Shown here: piece by piece, positions 16,681-25,787 of the stretch
Position numbering within the stretch: position 1 is the stretch's first letter
Layout of the letters: each line of letters begins with the position of its first letter
Notes under the pieces: model-generated
What the model was told of the DNA's origin: nothing
The model's input: only the letters and a program-made list of their open reading frames with translations
The model's database searches: none
Made by a program: the position numbers and the translations under genes
Source of the DNA: Gammaproteobacteria bacterium MedPE
Lineage (GTDB): Bacteria; Pseudomonadota; Gammaproteobacteria; Enterobacterales; Psychrobiaceae
NCBI GenBank assembly: GCA_001874365.1
Contig: MPDF01000006.1
Location: forward strand, 1-56,578
Reading direction: 5' to 3'
Length of the DNA stretch: 56,578 nucleotides

Positions 16681-16797
16681 ATGTTCTAAGCGGGCCTTGC
16701 TCGTGAGTGTTATTCGATTAGCTGTACCTTTTTGGGGTTTTAGTAAAAGAACTACTCAGCACCTAGAAACCTGGCGGTTTTCTAGGTGCTTTTTTTT
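16681..16797 (+). ncRNA. Candidate orphan small RNA
   Basis: No protein gene on the plus strand precedes the strong terminator at 16758-16797. A promoter-like pair, TTGTTA (16646-16651) and GATTAT (16669-16674) with a 17-base spacer, would start a transcript near 16681 and give an RNA of about 117 bases. A small GC-rich hairpin (CGGGC/GCTCG) lies near the 5' end. No known RNA family was recognised. Confidence 0.4.
16758..16797 (+). terminator. Strong intrinsic terminator with no upstream gene
   Basis: AGCACCTAGAAA (16758-16769) pairs with TTTCTAGGTGCT (16779-16790) across a 9-base loop and runs into eight T residues. The U-tract is on the plus strand only, so it does not serve the minus-strand DUF1289 gene. 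It defines the 3' end of the proposed small RNA. Confidence 0.85.
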
Positions 16798-16815
16798 GGA
16801 CTTTTTTTGATAAAG

Positions 16816-17010
16816 CTACTGTTTATTTGATTTGAGTGCGCGGTGTTTTACCTGTAATGGGGTTACGCGATCGACAATCGCTTGTTTTTGAGTATTGGAA
16901 GATGTTGACCAGCTGATGATTTCATCAAGGGTTCGAAAGCATCCTTGGCAAATTTCTTCGTCATCTAGTTTGCAGTTGGCAATACATGGGGAACGTACAC
17001 TATGATCCAT
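16816..17010 (-). CDS. DUF1289 domain protein
   Basis: This 64-residue protein has the four-cysteine pattern of DUF1289: SPCIANC, then ICQGCFRT near the middle of the protein. The cysteines suggest a small metal or Fe-S binding domain, though no biochemical role is established to my knowledge. The downstream part is basic and polar. It is a single gene, divergent from tsaE with about 190 bases between them. Confidence 0.88.
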   Translation of the reverse strand: MDHSVRSPCIANCKLDDEEICQGCFRTLDEIISWSTSSNTQKQAIVDRVTPLQVKHRALKSNKQ

Positions 17011-17198
17011 AACTGTCCAGTCTTAGTTAATACCCGAGCTTTGAGATAAGCATCTTCAATAGCAACGAGTATATTATTATTAGGCAATCACAGTTTTTGT
17101 CATTGCTGCTATTTAAATTATTCTAAAAACCGCTGCCAGTTGTGTCAAATCGTCAGTCAATGATATATTGCCACTACGACTTTGAACTACCGTAATTA

Positions 17199-17699
17199 TT
17201 GAATAACAACGTGAATAGCAAAGATATTTTAAATTCCTACCATACTCACTTATCTGACAGCGACCAAACGGTGAATATTGGGCGTGACTTAGCGTTATGT
17301 ATGACACATGCAACAACGGTGTTTTTACACGGTGATTTAGGCGCTGGCAAGACTACATTTACTCGTGGCTTTGTACAAGCACTAGGTCATCAAGGCAACG
17401 TTAAGAGTCCTACTTATACCTTAGTTGAGCCCTATGAGGTTGCTGACTGGCAAGTTTATCATTTTGATTTGTACCGCTTGGCAGATCCAGAAGAGCTTGA
17501 GTTTATGGGGATCAGGGATTATTTTTCAGACAAGAGTTTATGTTTAATTGAGTGGCCACAACGAGGTTTTGGCTTGTTGCCACAAGCCGATGTCGAACTG
17601 TGGTTAACGTATGTCGATAGTGAACGTGAAATTAAGTTTGAGGCCAATACGGACAATGGTCGTGCAGTGCTTAACGCATTAAAACAACGGAGAATTTAG
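17199..17699 (+). CDS. tsaE: tRNA threonylcarbamoyladenosine biosynthesis ATPase TsaE
   Basis: The 166-residue protein carries the P-loop HGDLGAGKTTFTRGF and the TsaE blocks SPTYTLVEPYE, HFDLYRLADPEELEFMG and CLIEWPQRG. TsaE is the ATPase partner of TsaB-TsaD in t6A tRNA modification. The start is TTG at 17199 or GTG at 17211; neither has a clear ribosome binding site. It heads the tsaE-amiB-mutL-miaA-hfq-hflX-hflKC series. The NAD(P)H-hydrate epimerase gene that often precedes it is absent. Confidence 0.96.
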   Translation: MNNNVNSKDILNSYHTHLSDSDQTVNIGRDLALCMTHATTVFLHGDLGAGKTTFTRGFVQALGHQGNVKSPTYTLVEPYEVADWQVYHFDLYRLADPEELEFMGIRDYFSDKSLCLIEWPQRGFGLLPQADVELWLTYVDSEREIKFEANTDNGRAVLNALKQRRI

Positions 17700-17703
17700 T
17701 ATT

Positions 17704-19029
17704 TTGAGAACGCTGCTGTTATTAGTTTTAGTTTGTTTTTCACTGAGTGTCAGTGCAGCCAATAAGCTGCAAGATGTACGTGTATGGCCGTCACCAGACA
17801 AGTTTCGAGTGGTATTTGATTTAACCGAAAAGCCAGAGTTTAGTCATTTTAATCTCACCAACGGTCATCGTTTAGTCATTGATTTTAAAAAAACCTCGTT
17901 AACCGCAAATCTAAAAAAATTAAAAATTAGCAGCGACTTAGTGACGCGCATTCGAACGAGTCGAGCACCTAAAAAGGGAATGCTGCGCTTGGTTATCGAT
18001 TTGAAACGCGGGATCAAACCGCGCATTTTCTCTCTACCGCCGACTGGGCCTTATGGTGACCGCCTAGTCGTTGACCTCCCTAAAAAGGCGGTTGTTAAAA
18101 CACCCGCCAAAAAAGTTGCGACGGCAGTTAAAACCAGTCAAGACAGAGCAAAGCAAAAACGCGATATCGTGATTGCTATTGATGCAGGTCATGGTGGTGA
18201 AGATCCTGGTTCTATTGGCCCAAGCGGGCGATATGAAAAAACTGTTACGTTAGCCATATCAAAAATGCTAGCTAAACGACTCAATGCAACAAAGGGAATT
18301 AAAGCGGTATTGACACGAAGTGGTGATTATTATGTTGGTTTAAATAAGCGGTCTGCGATTGCCCGTAAAGCATCATCTGATTTGTTAGTGTCAATTCACG
18401 CTGATGCTTTTACCTCGCGAAAACCCCATGGTGCATCAGTACTATTACAATCGAATAAACGAGCGGATACAGAAGTTGGTCGGGTATTAGAAAATAATGA
18501 GCGTCATTCTGAGTTACTTGGTGGTGTTGGCGAAATTATTGAGTCGAATGAAAATAGTAAATATTTGGCGCGCACACTAATAGACATGTCGATGGAGCAT
18601 GCTAAAGTTGAGAGCTATAGTATTGCTACAGATATTCTAAAGAACCTTAGCCGTGTCACTCATCTGCATAAGAAGAAACCTGCTTTAGCAAGCTTAGGCG
18701 TGCTTAAGTCACCTGACTTTCCATCACTCTTGGTTGAAACTGGCTTCATTTCTAATGTTCAAGAAGAGAAAAAGCTATTCAGCAAAAAGCATCGCGAAAA
18801 AATGGTAGATGCCATTTATCGCTCCGTTGTAAGTTATTTTAAGAGTAAGGCATTAGAAGGCACTTATTTCGCAAACTATCGTCCGAAGCAGCATAAAGTT
18901 GTGCGCGGAGATTCCCTATCGATGTTGGCAAAACGCTATAAAACATCAATATCAAAAATTAAAAAGCACAATGCTATGCGCTCAGATGTGTTGCGTATTG
19001 GGCAAGTGCTTAAGATACCTCAAAGTTAA
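17704..19029 (+). CDS. amiB: N-acetylmuramoyl-L-alanine amidase AmiB
   Basis: The 441-residue protein starts with a signal peptide ending SVSA, then an AMIN domain (about 20-110). A zinc-dependent Amidase_3 domain follows, with IDAGHGGEDPGS, the zinc Glu region YEKTVTLA and SIHAD. A C-terminal LysM domain starts near HKVVRGDSLSMLAKRY. It splits septal peptidoglycan during division. The start is TTG, with GGAGA about ten bases upstream inside the end of tsaE. The order and coupling with mutL are conserved in gammaproteobacteria. Confidence 0.96.
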   Translation: MRTLLLLVLVCFSLSVSAANKLQDVRVWPSPDKFRVVFDLTEKPEFSHFNLTNGHRLVIDFKKTSLTANLKKLKISSDLVTRIRTSRAPKKGMLRLVIDLKRGIKPRIFSLPPTGPYGDRLVVDLPKKAVVKTPAKKVATAVKTSQDRAKQKRDIVIAIDAGHGGEDPGSIGPSGRYEKTVTLAISKMLAKRLNATKGIKAVLTRSGDYYVGLNKRSAIARKASSDLLVSIHADAFTSRKPHGASVLLQSNKRADTEVGRVLENNERHSELLGGVGEIIESNENSKYLARTLIDMSMEHAKVESYSIATDILKNLSRVTHLHKKKPALASLGVLKSPDFPSLLVETGFISNVQEEKKLFSKKHREKMVDAIYRSVVSYFKSKALEGTYFANYRPKQHKVVRGDSLSMLAKRYKTSISKIKKHNAMRSDVLRIGQVLKIPQS

Positions 19030-19030
19030 T

Positions 19031-20932
19031 ATGGCCATAGAATTATTATCGCCTCGTTTGGCGAACCAAATTGCGGCTGGTGAAGTTGTTGAACGACCAG
19101 CATCTGTCGTCAAAGAGCTCGTTGAAAATGCGCTTGATGCAGGTGCAACGCAAATTATTATTGATATTGAAAAGGGCGGCAGTAAGCAGATCCGTATTCG
19201 CGACAATGGATGTGGGGTTGAAAAATCACAATTAACACTCGCATTATCTCGCCATGCAACAAGTAAAATATCTCATTTAGATGATCTACACTCAATTGTT
19301 TCATTGGGCTTTCGTGGGGAAGCACTAGCCAGTATTAGCTCCGTGAGTCGTTTAACCTTCACATCAAAAACAGAACAGCAAAATGAAGCGTGGCAGGCTT
19401 TCGCTCAAGGTCGAGAAATGGGGGTTGAAATTACACCGGCAGCTCATCCAGTAGGGACGAGTGTTGAAGTTAATGATTTGTTTTTTAATACCCCAGCACG
19501 TCGCCGTTTTTTGCGGACTGAAAAGACAGAATTCAATCATATTGATGAACTCATTAAACGCTTTGCATTAAGTCGATTTGATGTGGAGTTTGTGCTCAAG
19601 CACAACCAAAAGATGTTGCGAAATTTAAAAGTCGCGTCAACGACAGCGCAAAAAGAGCGGCGTGTTGCGGCGATTTGTGGCAATCGATTTATTGATAACG
19701 CTATTGCCATAGATAATGATCATAACGATATTAAAATTTCAGGCTGGCTCGGCCTACCACACGCATGTCGAACGACCAATGATACGCAGTTTTGTTATGT
19801 TAATGGGCGCATGATGCGAGATAAGCTTATCAATCATGCGATTCGTCAAGCCTACCAAGATTGGCTGCCTGAAGGGATGGTACCTAGTTATGTACTCTAT
19901 ATTGATATAGAGCCAACTCAAGTTGACGTTAATGTTCATCCGGCAAAACACGAAGTACGTTTTCATCAATCACGGATGATTCATGACCTGATTCACCAAG
20001 TGCTAAGTAGCGGTTTGTCACAGGCAATGACCTTGAATAATAGTGCCTCACAGGCACCGAGTTCGTTATCTCAACCAGCACAAGTTAACGCACCGGCTCA
20101 TCAATATACGCCTGCTCATGATAATTCAGATGCTGTGGCGCCTATCTCTTTTGATGACTTGACTGACTCTGTCTCTGCACCATCTCAATCACGTACGCCA
20201 ATGCCGAATTATCAGCCACAATATACGCCAGCTCATAGCGCTGGAGATATTCGCCAAGGGGCAAATGCTTATGCGCATTTGTTGGCTGATACAGCGGAGT
20301 TTGAAGCTCCATTCCCTAATACTATTTCTCACGTTGATGCGAATAAATCATCAAGTTCCAATGACGTAGCCGATAAAATTTTTGGTAATTTAATTGATGT
20401 TGTAGAAGGTGATTATCTACTGGTGAGTAACGAAGGTACTGTCGAATTGGTTAATCTACCTAAGCTCACTCAGTGGATCGAGAGTCGATATTTACAAGCA
20501 AGATGGCAACAAGGACTGACATCGCAACCGCTATTATTACCAGTTTCCATTAAACTGAATAGTTCGCTTCTTGACCAATTAGCAAATCACGGCCAACTTT
20601 TCCGCCGCTTAGGTATTGATATTTCAGTTCGTCGTCCCCAGATTATTGTAAAGCAAGTACCAGCCCAGTTAAGAAATCAGGATATTGCGCAGTTAGTGCC
20701 GCAACTGCTTGAAATGTTAGACAAGCAGCAATACTTGCCTGATGATGAGTTAACACCACTCATTTGTGATTGGCTTGCGAGTATTACGCAGATAAACTTT
20801 GATTTATCGGCAGCCCGCGCTTTGCTAGGCAAGGGCATAGAATTTTACGATGAATTAATCGAGGTACGTGACCAGTTTGTTGCGCCACTTGATTTTAGTG
20901 CAACCATTCAGACATTAACGAAAAGCGATTAA
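19031..20932 (+). CDS. mutL: DNA mismatch repair protein MutL
   Basis: The start is ATG 19031, one base after the amiB stop, giving 633 residues beginning MAIELLSPRLANQIAAGEVV. The GHKL ATPase motifs are complete: ENALDAGAT, DNGCGV, GFRGEALASI and GTSVEVNDLFFNTPARRRFL. A long Ser/Ala/Pro/Gln-rich linker separates this from the C-terminal dimerisation domain. No DQHAxxER endonuclease motif was seen, as expected for organisms that use MutH. A reading 44 residues longer exists but overlaps amiB. Confidence 0.97.
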   Translation: MAIELLSPRLANQIAAGEVVERPASVVKELVENALDAGATQIIIDIEKGGSKQIRIRDNGCGVEKSQLTLALSRHATSKISHLDDLHSIVSLGFRGEALASISSVSRLTFTSKTEQQNEAWQAFAQGREMGVEITPAAHPVGTSVEVNDLFFNTPARRRFLRTEKTEFNHIDELIKRFALSRFDVEFVLKHNQKMLRNLKVASTTAQKERRVAAICGNRFIDNAIAIDNDHNDIKISGWLGLPHACRTTNDTQFCYVNGRMMRDKLINHAIRQAYQDWLPEGMVPSYVLYIDIEPTQVDVNVHPAKHEVRFHQSRMIHDLIHQVLSSGLSQAMTLNNSASQAPSSLSQPAQVNAPAHQYTPAHDNSDAVAPISFDDLTDSVSAPSQSRTPMPNYQPQYTPAHSAGDIRQGANAYAHLLADTAEFEAPFPNTISHVDANKSSSSNDVADKIFGNLIDVVEGDYLLVSNEGTVELVNLPKLTQWIESRYLQARWQQGLTSQPLLLPVSIKLNSSLLDQLANHGQLFRRLGIDISVRRPQIIVKQVPAQLRNQDIAQLVPQLLEMLDKQQYLPDDELTPLICDWLASITQINFDLSAARALLGKGIEFYDELIEVRDQFVAPLDFSATIQTLTKSD

Positions 20933-20938
20933 TTTTTA

Positions 20939-21895
20939 ATGAGCAATTGTCAACACACATTACCTAAGGCCATTTTTTTAATGGGACCGACGGCTAGTGG
21001 AAAAACTGAATTAGCTATTCGATTAAGTGAACAGCACAATTGCGAGATTATTTCCGTTGATTCAGCACTCATTTATAAAGGATTTGATATTGGCAGTGCA
21101 AAGCCTACTCAAGAAGAGCAGGCACGTGCGCCACACGCATTAATTGATATTTTAGATCCTAGCATTGCATACTCTGCTGCTGATTTCAGGCGTGACGCAC
21201 TTGCATTAATGAATGACATTACACAACGTGGAAAGACGCCATTGCTAGTGGGCGGCACCATGATGTACTTTAAAGCATTGTTAGATGGTTTATCACCTTT
21301 GCCGAAGGCGGATCCTAAAATTCGTCAAGAAATTGAAGAGCAGGCCGATAAGCATGGATGGCAATGGATACATCAACAGCTTGAAGAAGTTGATTCACAA
21401 GCGGCTAAACGTATACACCCTAACGATCCACAACGGTTATCGCGTGCGTTAGAAGTGTATCGTATTAGCGGAAAGTCTATGACAGAATTGACACAAACAG
21501 TTGATAATGATTTGCCATTTGATATTGTACAATTTGCTATTTATCCGCCGGAACGTTCACAGCTGCACGAACGAATTGAACTTCGTTACAAGCAAATGCT
21601 TGATTTAGGATTTGAACAAGAAGTGAGAGCGTTGCACCAACGTGAAGATTTGCATGTTGACATGCCATCTATTCGCTGTGTAGGTTATCGTCAAATGTGG
21701 GACTATATTGAAGGCAATATAGATTATGATGAAATGGTCTACCGCGGAATAGTTGCGACGCGTCAATTAGCTAAACGCCAGATGACTTGGTTGCGCGGAT
21801 GGGATAAGCTTAATACATTACAAACACCTATGGGCGACAATGCTGAGGAAACTTTAGCGTCGAACATGAAAGTGATATTAGATTCGTTGAACTAA
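20939..21895 (+). CDS. miaA: tRNA dimethylallyltransferase
   Basis: The 318-residue protein has the P-loop [30 protein letters not shown], the DILDP block, [17 protein letters not shown] and [10 protein letters not shown]. It prenylates A37 of tRNAs that read UNN codons. The gene starts six bases after mutL and precedes hfq, the standard order. Several enterobacterial hfq promoters lie inside or after miaA; the same may apply here. Confidence 0.97.
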   Translation: MSNCQHTLPKAIFLMGPTASGKTELAIRLSEQHNCEIISVDSALIYKGFDIGSAKPTQEEQARAPHALIDILDPSIAYSAADFRRDALALMNDITQRGKTPLLVGGTMMYFKALLDGLSPLPKADPKIRQEIEEQADKHGWQWIHQQLEEVDSQAAKRIHPNDPQRLSRALEVYRISGKSMTELTQTVDNDLPFDIVQFAIYPPERSQLHERIELRYKQMLDLGFEQEVRALHQREDLHVDMPSIRCVGYRQMWDYIEGNIDYDEMVYRGIVATRQLAKRQMTWLRGWDKLNTLQTPMGDNAEETLASNMKVILDSLN

Positions 21896-21986
21896 TTAGC
21901 AGAAAAAACTCTGAAGTATTGAGTTTTAGATTAGTTTGTTAAGAATAATAAAAACATAAATTACAACAACATAAAAAGGATTAGCT

Positions 21987-22244
21987 ATGGCTAAGGGACA
22001 ATCGTTACAAGACCCATTTCTAAATGCACTTCGCCGTGAACGCTGCCCGGTAGCGATTTACTTGGTAAATGGCATTAAACTTCAAGGCCAAATTGAGTCA
22101 TTTGACCAATTTGTTATTTTACTGCGCAATACCGTGAGCCAAATGGTTTATAAACACGCTATTTCAACTGTTGTGCCTGCACGACCGTTTAACGCGCATC
22201 AGCAGCCTCAATTAGATGAGTCGGCTGAAAGTAGCGAAAGCTAA
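21987..22244 (+). CDS. hfq: RNA chaperone Hfq
   Basis: The 85-residue protein contains the Sm1 motif ([21 protein letters not shown]) and the Sm2 motif ([10 protein letters not shown]), with N-terminal [14 protein letters not shown]. It forms a hexamer that binds small RNAs and mRNAs. An AAGGA site lies before the ATG. The C-terminal tail is short and acidic/polar, shorter than the 102-residue E. coli protein. A 91-base AT-rich gap separates it from miaA. Confidence 0.98.
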   Translation: MAKGQSLQDPFLNALRRERCPVAIYLVNGIKLQGQIESFDQFVILLRNTVSQMVYKHAISTVVPARPFNAHQQPQLDESAESSES

Positions 22245-22255
22245 GGAAACATTTT

Positions 22256-23557
22256 TTGTTTGATCGTTTTGAGACCGGCGAACAGGCGGTCCTTGTTCAT
22301 ATAGATTTTTCATCAGAAGACGATCGCGAAGACTTAGAAGAATTAGAGCTGCTTGTATCGTCTGCAGGGGTTACAACCTGCGGAACGGTAACAGGCAGTC
22401 GTCAATTTGCACAAGCTAAGTTTTTCGTGGGCAGTGGTAAAGCACAAGAAATAGCAGATACAGTGGCTGCATTGAAAGCCGATGTTGTTATTTTTAATCA
22501 TGCATTAACACCGTCACAAGAAAGAAATCTCGAAGCATTGTGTCAATGCCGAGTATTAGATCGTACCTCTCTTATTTTAGATATCTTTGCCCAACGTGCG
22601 AGAACTCATGAAGGTAAACTTCAAGTTGAATTAGCACAGTTGCGTCATATTTCTACTCGACTGATCCGTGGTTGGACTCACCTTGAGCGTCAAAAAGGTG
22701 GTATTGGTTTACGTGGTCCAGGTGAAACTCAGCTAGAAACCGATAGACGTTTATTACGTGGCAGGATCAAAAATATTCTGGGTCGTTTAGACAAGGTGTC
22801 CAAACAACGAGAGCAGGGGCGACGTTCCCGTTCTCGTGCTGAAGTACCAACAGTATCACTTGTTGGGTATACCAATGCTGGAAAATCGACACTTTTTAAT
22901 CGTATAACCGATGCATCGGTTTATGCTGCTGATCAGCTTTTTGCGACACTGGATCCTACGCTGCGCAAAATTGAAATAGATGATGTTGGCGATGTTATTT
23001 TGGCCGATACCGTAGGTTTTATACGTCATTTACCTCATGATCTAGTTGCGGCGTTTCAGGCGACTTTGCAAGAAACTCAAGAAGCTGACTTATTACTGCA
23101 TGTAATTGATGTTGCCGACCCTCGAAAACTAGATAATATAGAGCAAGTTACTAGTGTTTTATCGCAAATTGATGCCGATGAAATCCCACAATTATTGGTG
23201 TGTAATAAAATCGATGCACTCGATGAGCCGTTAACACCACGTATTGACCGTGACGATGAAGGAACACCTATTCGCGTTTGGATTTCGGCGCAGCAAGGGT
23301 TAGGTATGGATCTATTACCTATCGCCTTGACTGAATTACTGGCGGGAAAAATTGTCCAACATCAGTTGCAATTGCCTGTACATGTTGCTGGAAAATTCAA
23401 AGGTATGTTCTACAAATCTGACTTTGTCATGTCAGAAGATTATGACGACGATGGAAATATGATTTTGGCTGTACGGCTACCACTGGTAGACTGGAACAAA
23501 TTCTTAAAAAGAACTGATAACGAGTTGTCACAATATATTAAAGTGACACCTCAATAA
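22256..23557 (+). CDS. hflX: Ribosome-associated GTPase HflX
   Basis: The 433-residue protein starts with TTG at 22256, with AAGGA eight bases upstream overlapping the hfq stop. It has the HflX N-terminal domain (GTVTGSRQFAQAKFFVGSGK, LDIFAQRARTHEGKLQVELAQL) and G-domain motifs GYTNAGKSTLFN, DTVGFI and NKID. HflX binds and splits stalled ribosomes, for example in heat stress. Confidence 0.97.
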   Translation: MFDRFETGEQAVLVHIDFSSEDDREDLEELELLVSSAGVTTCGTVTGSRQFAQAKFFVGSGKAQEIADTVAALKADVVIFNHALTPSQERNLEALCQCRVLDRTSLILDIFAQRARTHEGKLQVELAQLRHISTRLIRGWTHLERQKGGIGLRGPGETQLETDRRLLRGRIKNILGRLDKVSKQREQGRRSRSRAEVPTVSLVGYTNAGKSTLFNRITDASVYAADQLFATLDPTLRKIEIDDVGDVILADTVGFIRHLPHDLVAAFQATLQETQEADLLLHVIDVADPRKLDNIEQVTSVLSQIDADEIPQLLVCNKIDALDEPLTPRIDRDDEGTPIRVWISAQQGLGMDLLPIALTELLAGKIVQHQLQLPVHVAGKFKGMFYKSDFVMSEDYDDDGNMILAVRLPLVDWNKFLKRTDNELSQYIKVTPQ

Positions 23558-23586
23558 TAAATTTACTTATAGAAACTGGAGTGATT

Positions 23587-24735
23587 ATGGCCTGGAATGA
23601 GCCTGGAAATAAGGACAAAGATCCTTGGGGCAATAAAGGTGGTAAAGATCAAGGTCCACCAGATCTTGGTGACGTCTTTAATGATTTAAACAAGAAATTC
23701 GGTGGAATTTTTGGTGGTAAATCAGGAAAAACAGGCAATGGCGGTGGTTTGTCAGGTGCTGGTCTTATGCTTATTCTTGCCCTTGCTGTTGTTGTATGGG
23801 GCGTTAGTGGTTTTTACACCATTAAGGAAGCTGAGCGCGGTGTAGTATTGCGTTTTGGTGAAGTTGCGGGCGAAGTTGAACCGGGTCTGCACTGGAAACC
23901 AACCTTTGTTGATACTGTTGTTCCTGTCGATATTGAAGCGATTCGTTCGTTGCCAGCAGCTGGCTTTATGCTGACACGTGATGAAAATGTTGTTCGGGTT
24001 GAAATGGACGTGCAATACCGTGTAATAAACCCTGAAAGCTATTTATTTAGTGCCGTCGATCCTGCTAATTCACTAAGTCACGCAACGGATAGTGCACTGC
24101 GTTATGTTGTTGGTCATACAACGATGGATGATTTGTTAACCACGGGTCGTGAACTTGTGCGCCAACAGACTGAAGTTGAACTGAAAAAAATTATTGAATC
24201 TTATAATTTAGGTCTAACGATTGTTGACGTTAACTTCTTGCCTGCTCGCCCACCTGAAGAGGTGAAAGGCTCATTTGATGATGCGATTGCGGCACAAGAA
24301 GATGAAGAACGTTACATTCGTGAAGCAGAAGCCTATGCGTTAAGTATTGAGCCTCGCGCTCGTGGTCAAGTACGTCGTTTGCAACAAGAAGCTAAAGCAT
24401 ATAAAGAACAACAAGTGTTACAAGCGAAAGGTGAAGTAGCGCGTTTTGAAAAGCTACTACCTGCTTATCAGAATGCTAAAACTGTTACTCGCGAACGTAT
24501 CTACCTTGATACTATTGAAGAAGTTTACAGCAATACGAATAAAGTCATGGTTGATGTTGAAGGTGGTAATAACATGATGTACCTACCACTTGACCAAATT
24601 CTTAAGCAACATAAAGCGCCAGCGCCAAAACGTAGCATGGTTGATAATGTGGTTATCCCTAAGACAACTACTTCATCAGTAAATGATCCTCAGCGTGGTT
24701 ATTCACGTGATTCATCACGTCAAGGGAGAAACTAA
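23587..24735 (+). CDS. hflK: FtsH protease modulator HflK
   Basis: The start is ATG 23587, with GGAG five bases upstream; an in-frame GTG at 23581 overlaps that site. The 382-residue protein has a Gly/Asn/Lys-rich cytoplasmic N-terminus, one transmembrane helix (about 58-77) and an SPFH/band 7 domain with a long helical stretch. With HflC it forms a large membrane cage around FtsH. It is followed three bases later by hflC. Confidence 0.96.
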   Translation: MAWNEPGNKDKDPWGNKGGKDQGPPDLGDVFNDLNKKFGGIFGGKSGKTGNGGGLSGAGLMLILALAVVVWGVSGFYTIKEAERGVVLRFGEVAGEVEPGLHWKPTFVDTVVPVDIEAIRSLPAAGFMLTRDENVVRVEMDVQYRVINPESYLFSAVDPANSLSHATDSALRYVVGHTTMDDLLTTGRELVRQQTEVELKKIIESYNLGLTIVDVNFLPARPPEEVKGSFDDAIAAQEDEERYIREAEAYALSIEPRARGQVRRLQQEAKAYKEQQVLQAKGEVARFEKLLPAYQNAKTVTRERIYLDTIEEVYSNTNKVMVDVEGGNNMMYLPLDQILKQHKAPAPKRSMVDNVVIPKTTTSSVNDPQRGYSRDSSRQGRN

Positions 24736-24738
24736 ACC

Positions 24739-25620
24739 ATGGTTCGTATTATTATAATTTTACTTAGTGCGGCAGTTATTTTTGCCTATTCATCACTATA
24801 CGTAATCTATGAAGGTCAACGCGGTATTATCGTTCGTTTCTCTGCTGTGTTAAAAGATGCCAACGATCAAACTGAAGTTGTTAAACCTGGTCTTCACATG
24901 AAATTACCATTGTTTGACTCTGTACGTGTCTTAGATGCACGTATCCAAACACTTGATGGCGATCCAGATCGTTTTGTAACATCAGAAAAGAAAGATTTAA
25001 TCGTTGATTCTTACGTGAAATGGCGCATTAAAGACTTCGCTACTTATTACTTACGTACTGGTGGTGGTAACAAGTTTAACGCTGAAAACATTTTGAAGCA
25101 GAAAATCAGTGATGGTTTACGTAGCTCATTTGGTACCCGTACTATTTCACAAATTGTTTCTGGCGAACGCAGCGAATTAATGGATGAGGCGCTAAAAGAA
25201 GCAGCAGTAAAAGCTGAAGATATTGGTGTTGAATTAGTTGATATGCGTGTTAAACAAATCGAACTACCACAAGCAGTTCGAAGCAGTATTTATCAACGTA
25301 TGCGTGCTGAGCGTTTAGCGGTAGCGAAAGAGCACCGTTCTAAAGGTAAAGAGCAATCTGAAATTATCCGTGCTGATATCGATGCTAAAGTGGCAATCAT
25401 GCTAGCCAATGCTGATTCTCAAGCGCGTATTACACGTGGTGAAGGTGACGCTGAGGCCGCAGGGATTTACGCAAATTCTTACGGTAAAGATCCTGAGTTC
25501 TTTAGCTTTCTTCGTTCGATGGACGCCTATAAGAAATCATTTGGTAATTCATCAGATGTGATGGTTGTTAAACCAGATAATGATTTCTTCAAGTATATGA
25601 AAAATCCTAACGCTAAATAA
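24739..25620 (+). CDS. hflC: FtsH protease modulator HflC
   Basis: The 293-residue protein has one N-terminal transmembrane helix (IIIILLSAAVIFAYSSLYVI) and an SPFH/band 7 domain, with GQRGIIVRFSAV, GLHMKLPLFDSV and the end of the helical domain at GDAEAAGIYA. It is the partner of HflK. A strong terminator follows, so the classical hfl transcript ends here. Confidence 0.97.
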   Translation: MVRIIIILLSAAVIFAYSSLYVIYEGQRGIIVRFSAVLKDANDQTEVVKPGLHMKLPLFDSVRVLDARIQTLDGDPDRFVTSEKKDLIVDSYVKWRIKDFATYYLRTGGGNKFNAENILKQKISDGLRSSFGTRTISQIVSGERSELMDEALKEAAVKAEDIGVELVDMRVKQIELPQAVRSSIYQRMRAERLAVAKEHRSKGKEQSEIIRADIDAKVAIMLANADSQARITRGEGDAEAAGIYANSYGKDPEFFSFLRSMDAYKKSFGNSSDVMVVKPDNDFFKYMKNPNAK

Positions 25621-25636
25621 ACCGTTAGTTTTTAAG

Positions 25637-25665
25637 AAAAAACCCAGCTTATTGCTGGGTTTTTT
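25637..25665 (+). terminator. Intrinsic terminator of the hfl operon
   Basis: AAAAAACCCAGC pairs with GCTGGGTTTTTT across a TTATT loop, giving a 12-bp stem that ends in a T-tract. It lies 16 bases after the hflC stop. Confidence 0.92.
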
Positions 25666-25787
25666 GTTTTAAGTCAATTTACTACTAATGAGTAATGGCA
25701 ATCTGAATTTGCGCTGTTATTGTATCGCCCCATTTAATATGGGCCTTAGGGCCTTGGTATTCATTGTTTAAGATTTTTGGATTCTAG

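Noticed and set aside
16681-16700. Resemblance of the orphan RNA's 5' part (TTCTAAGCGGGCC) to the start of E. coli 6S RNA
   Set aside because: The match is short, and the candidate is about 117 bases without the matching 3' strand of 6S. The genomic neighbours also differ from the usual 6S location.
16930-16945. GGTTCGAA-like T-loop sequence as a tRNA
   Set aside because: It lies inside the DUF1289 coding sequence, and no cloverleaf can be built around it.
18899-19030. N-terminal extension of MutL by 44 residues
   Set aside because: The extension is amiB LysM sequence read in another frame. The conserved MutL start is at 19031.
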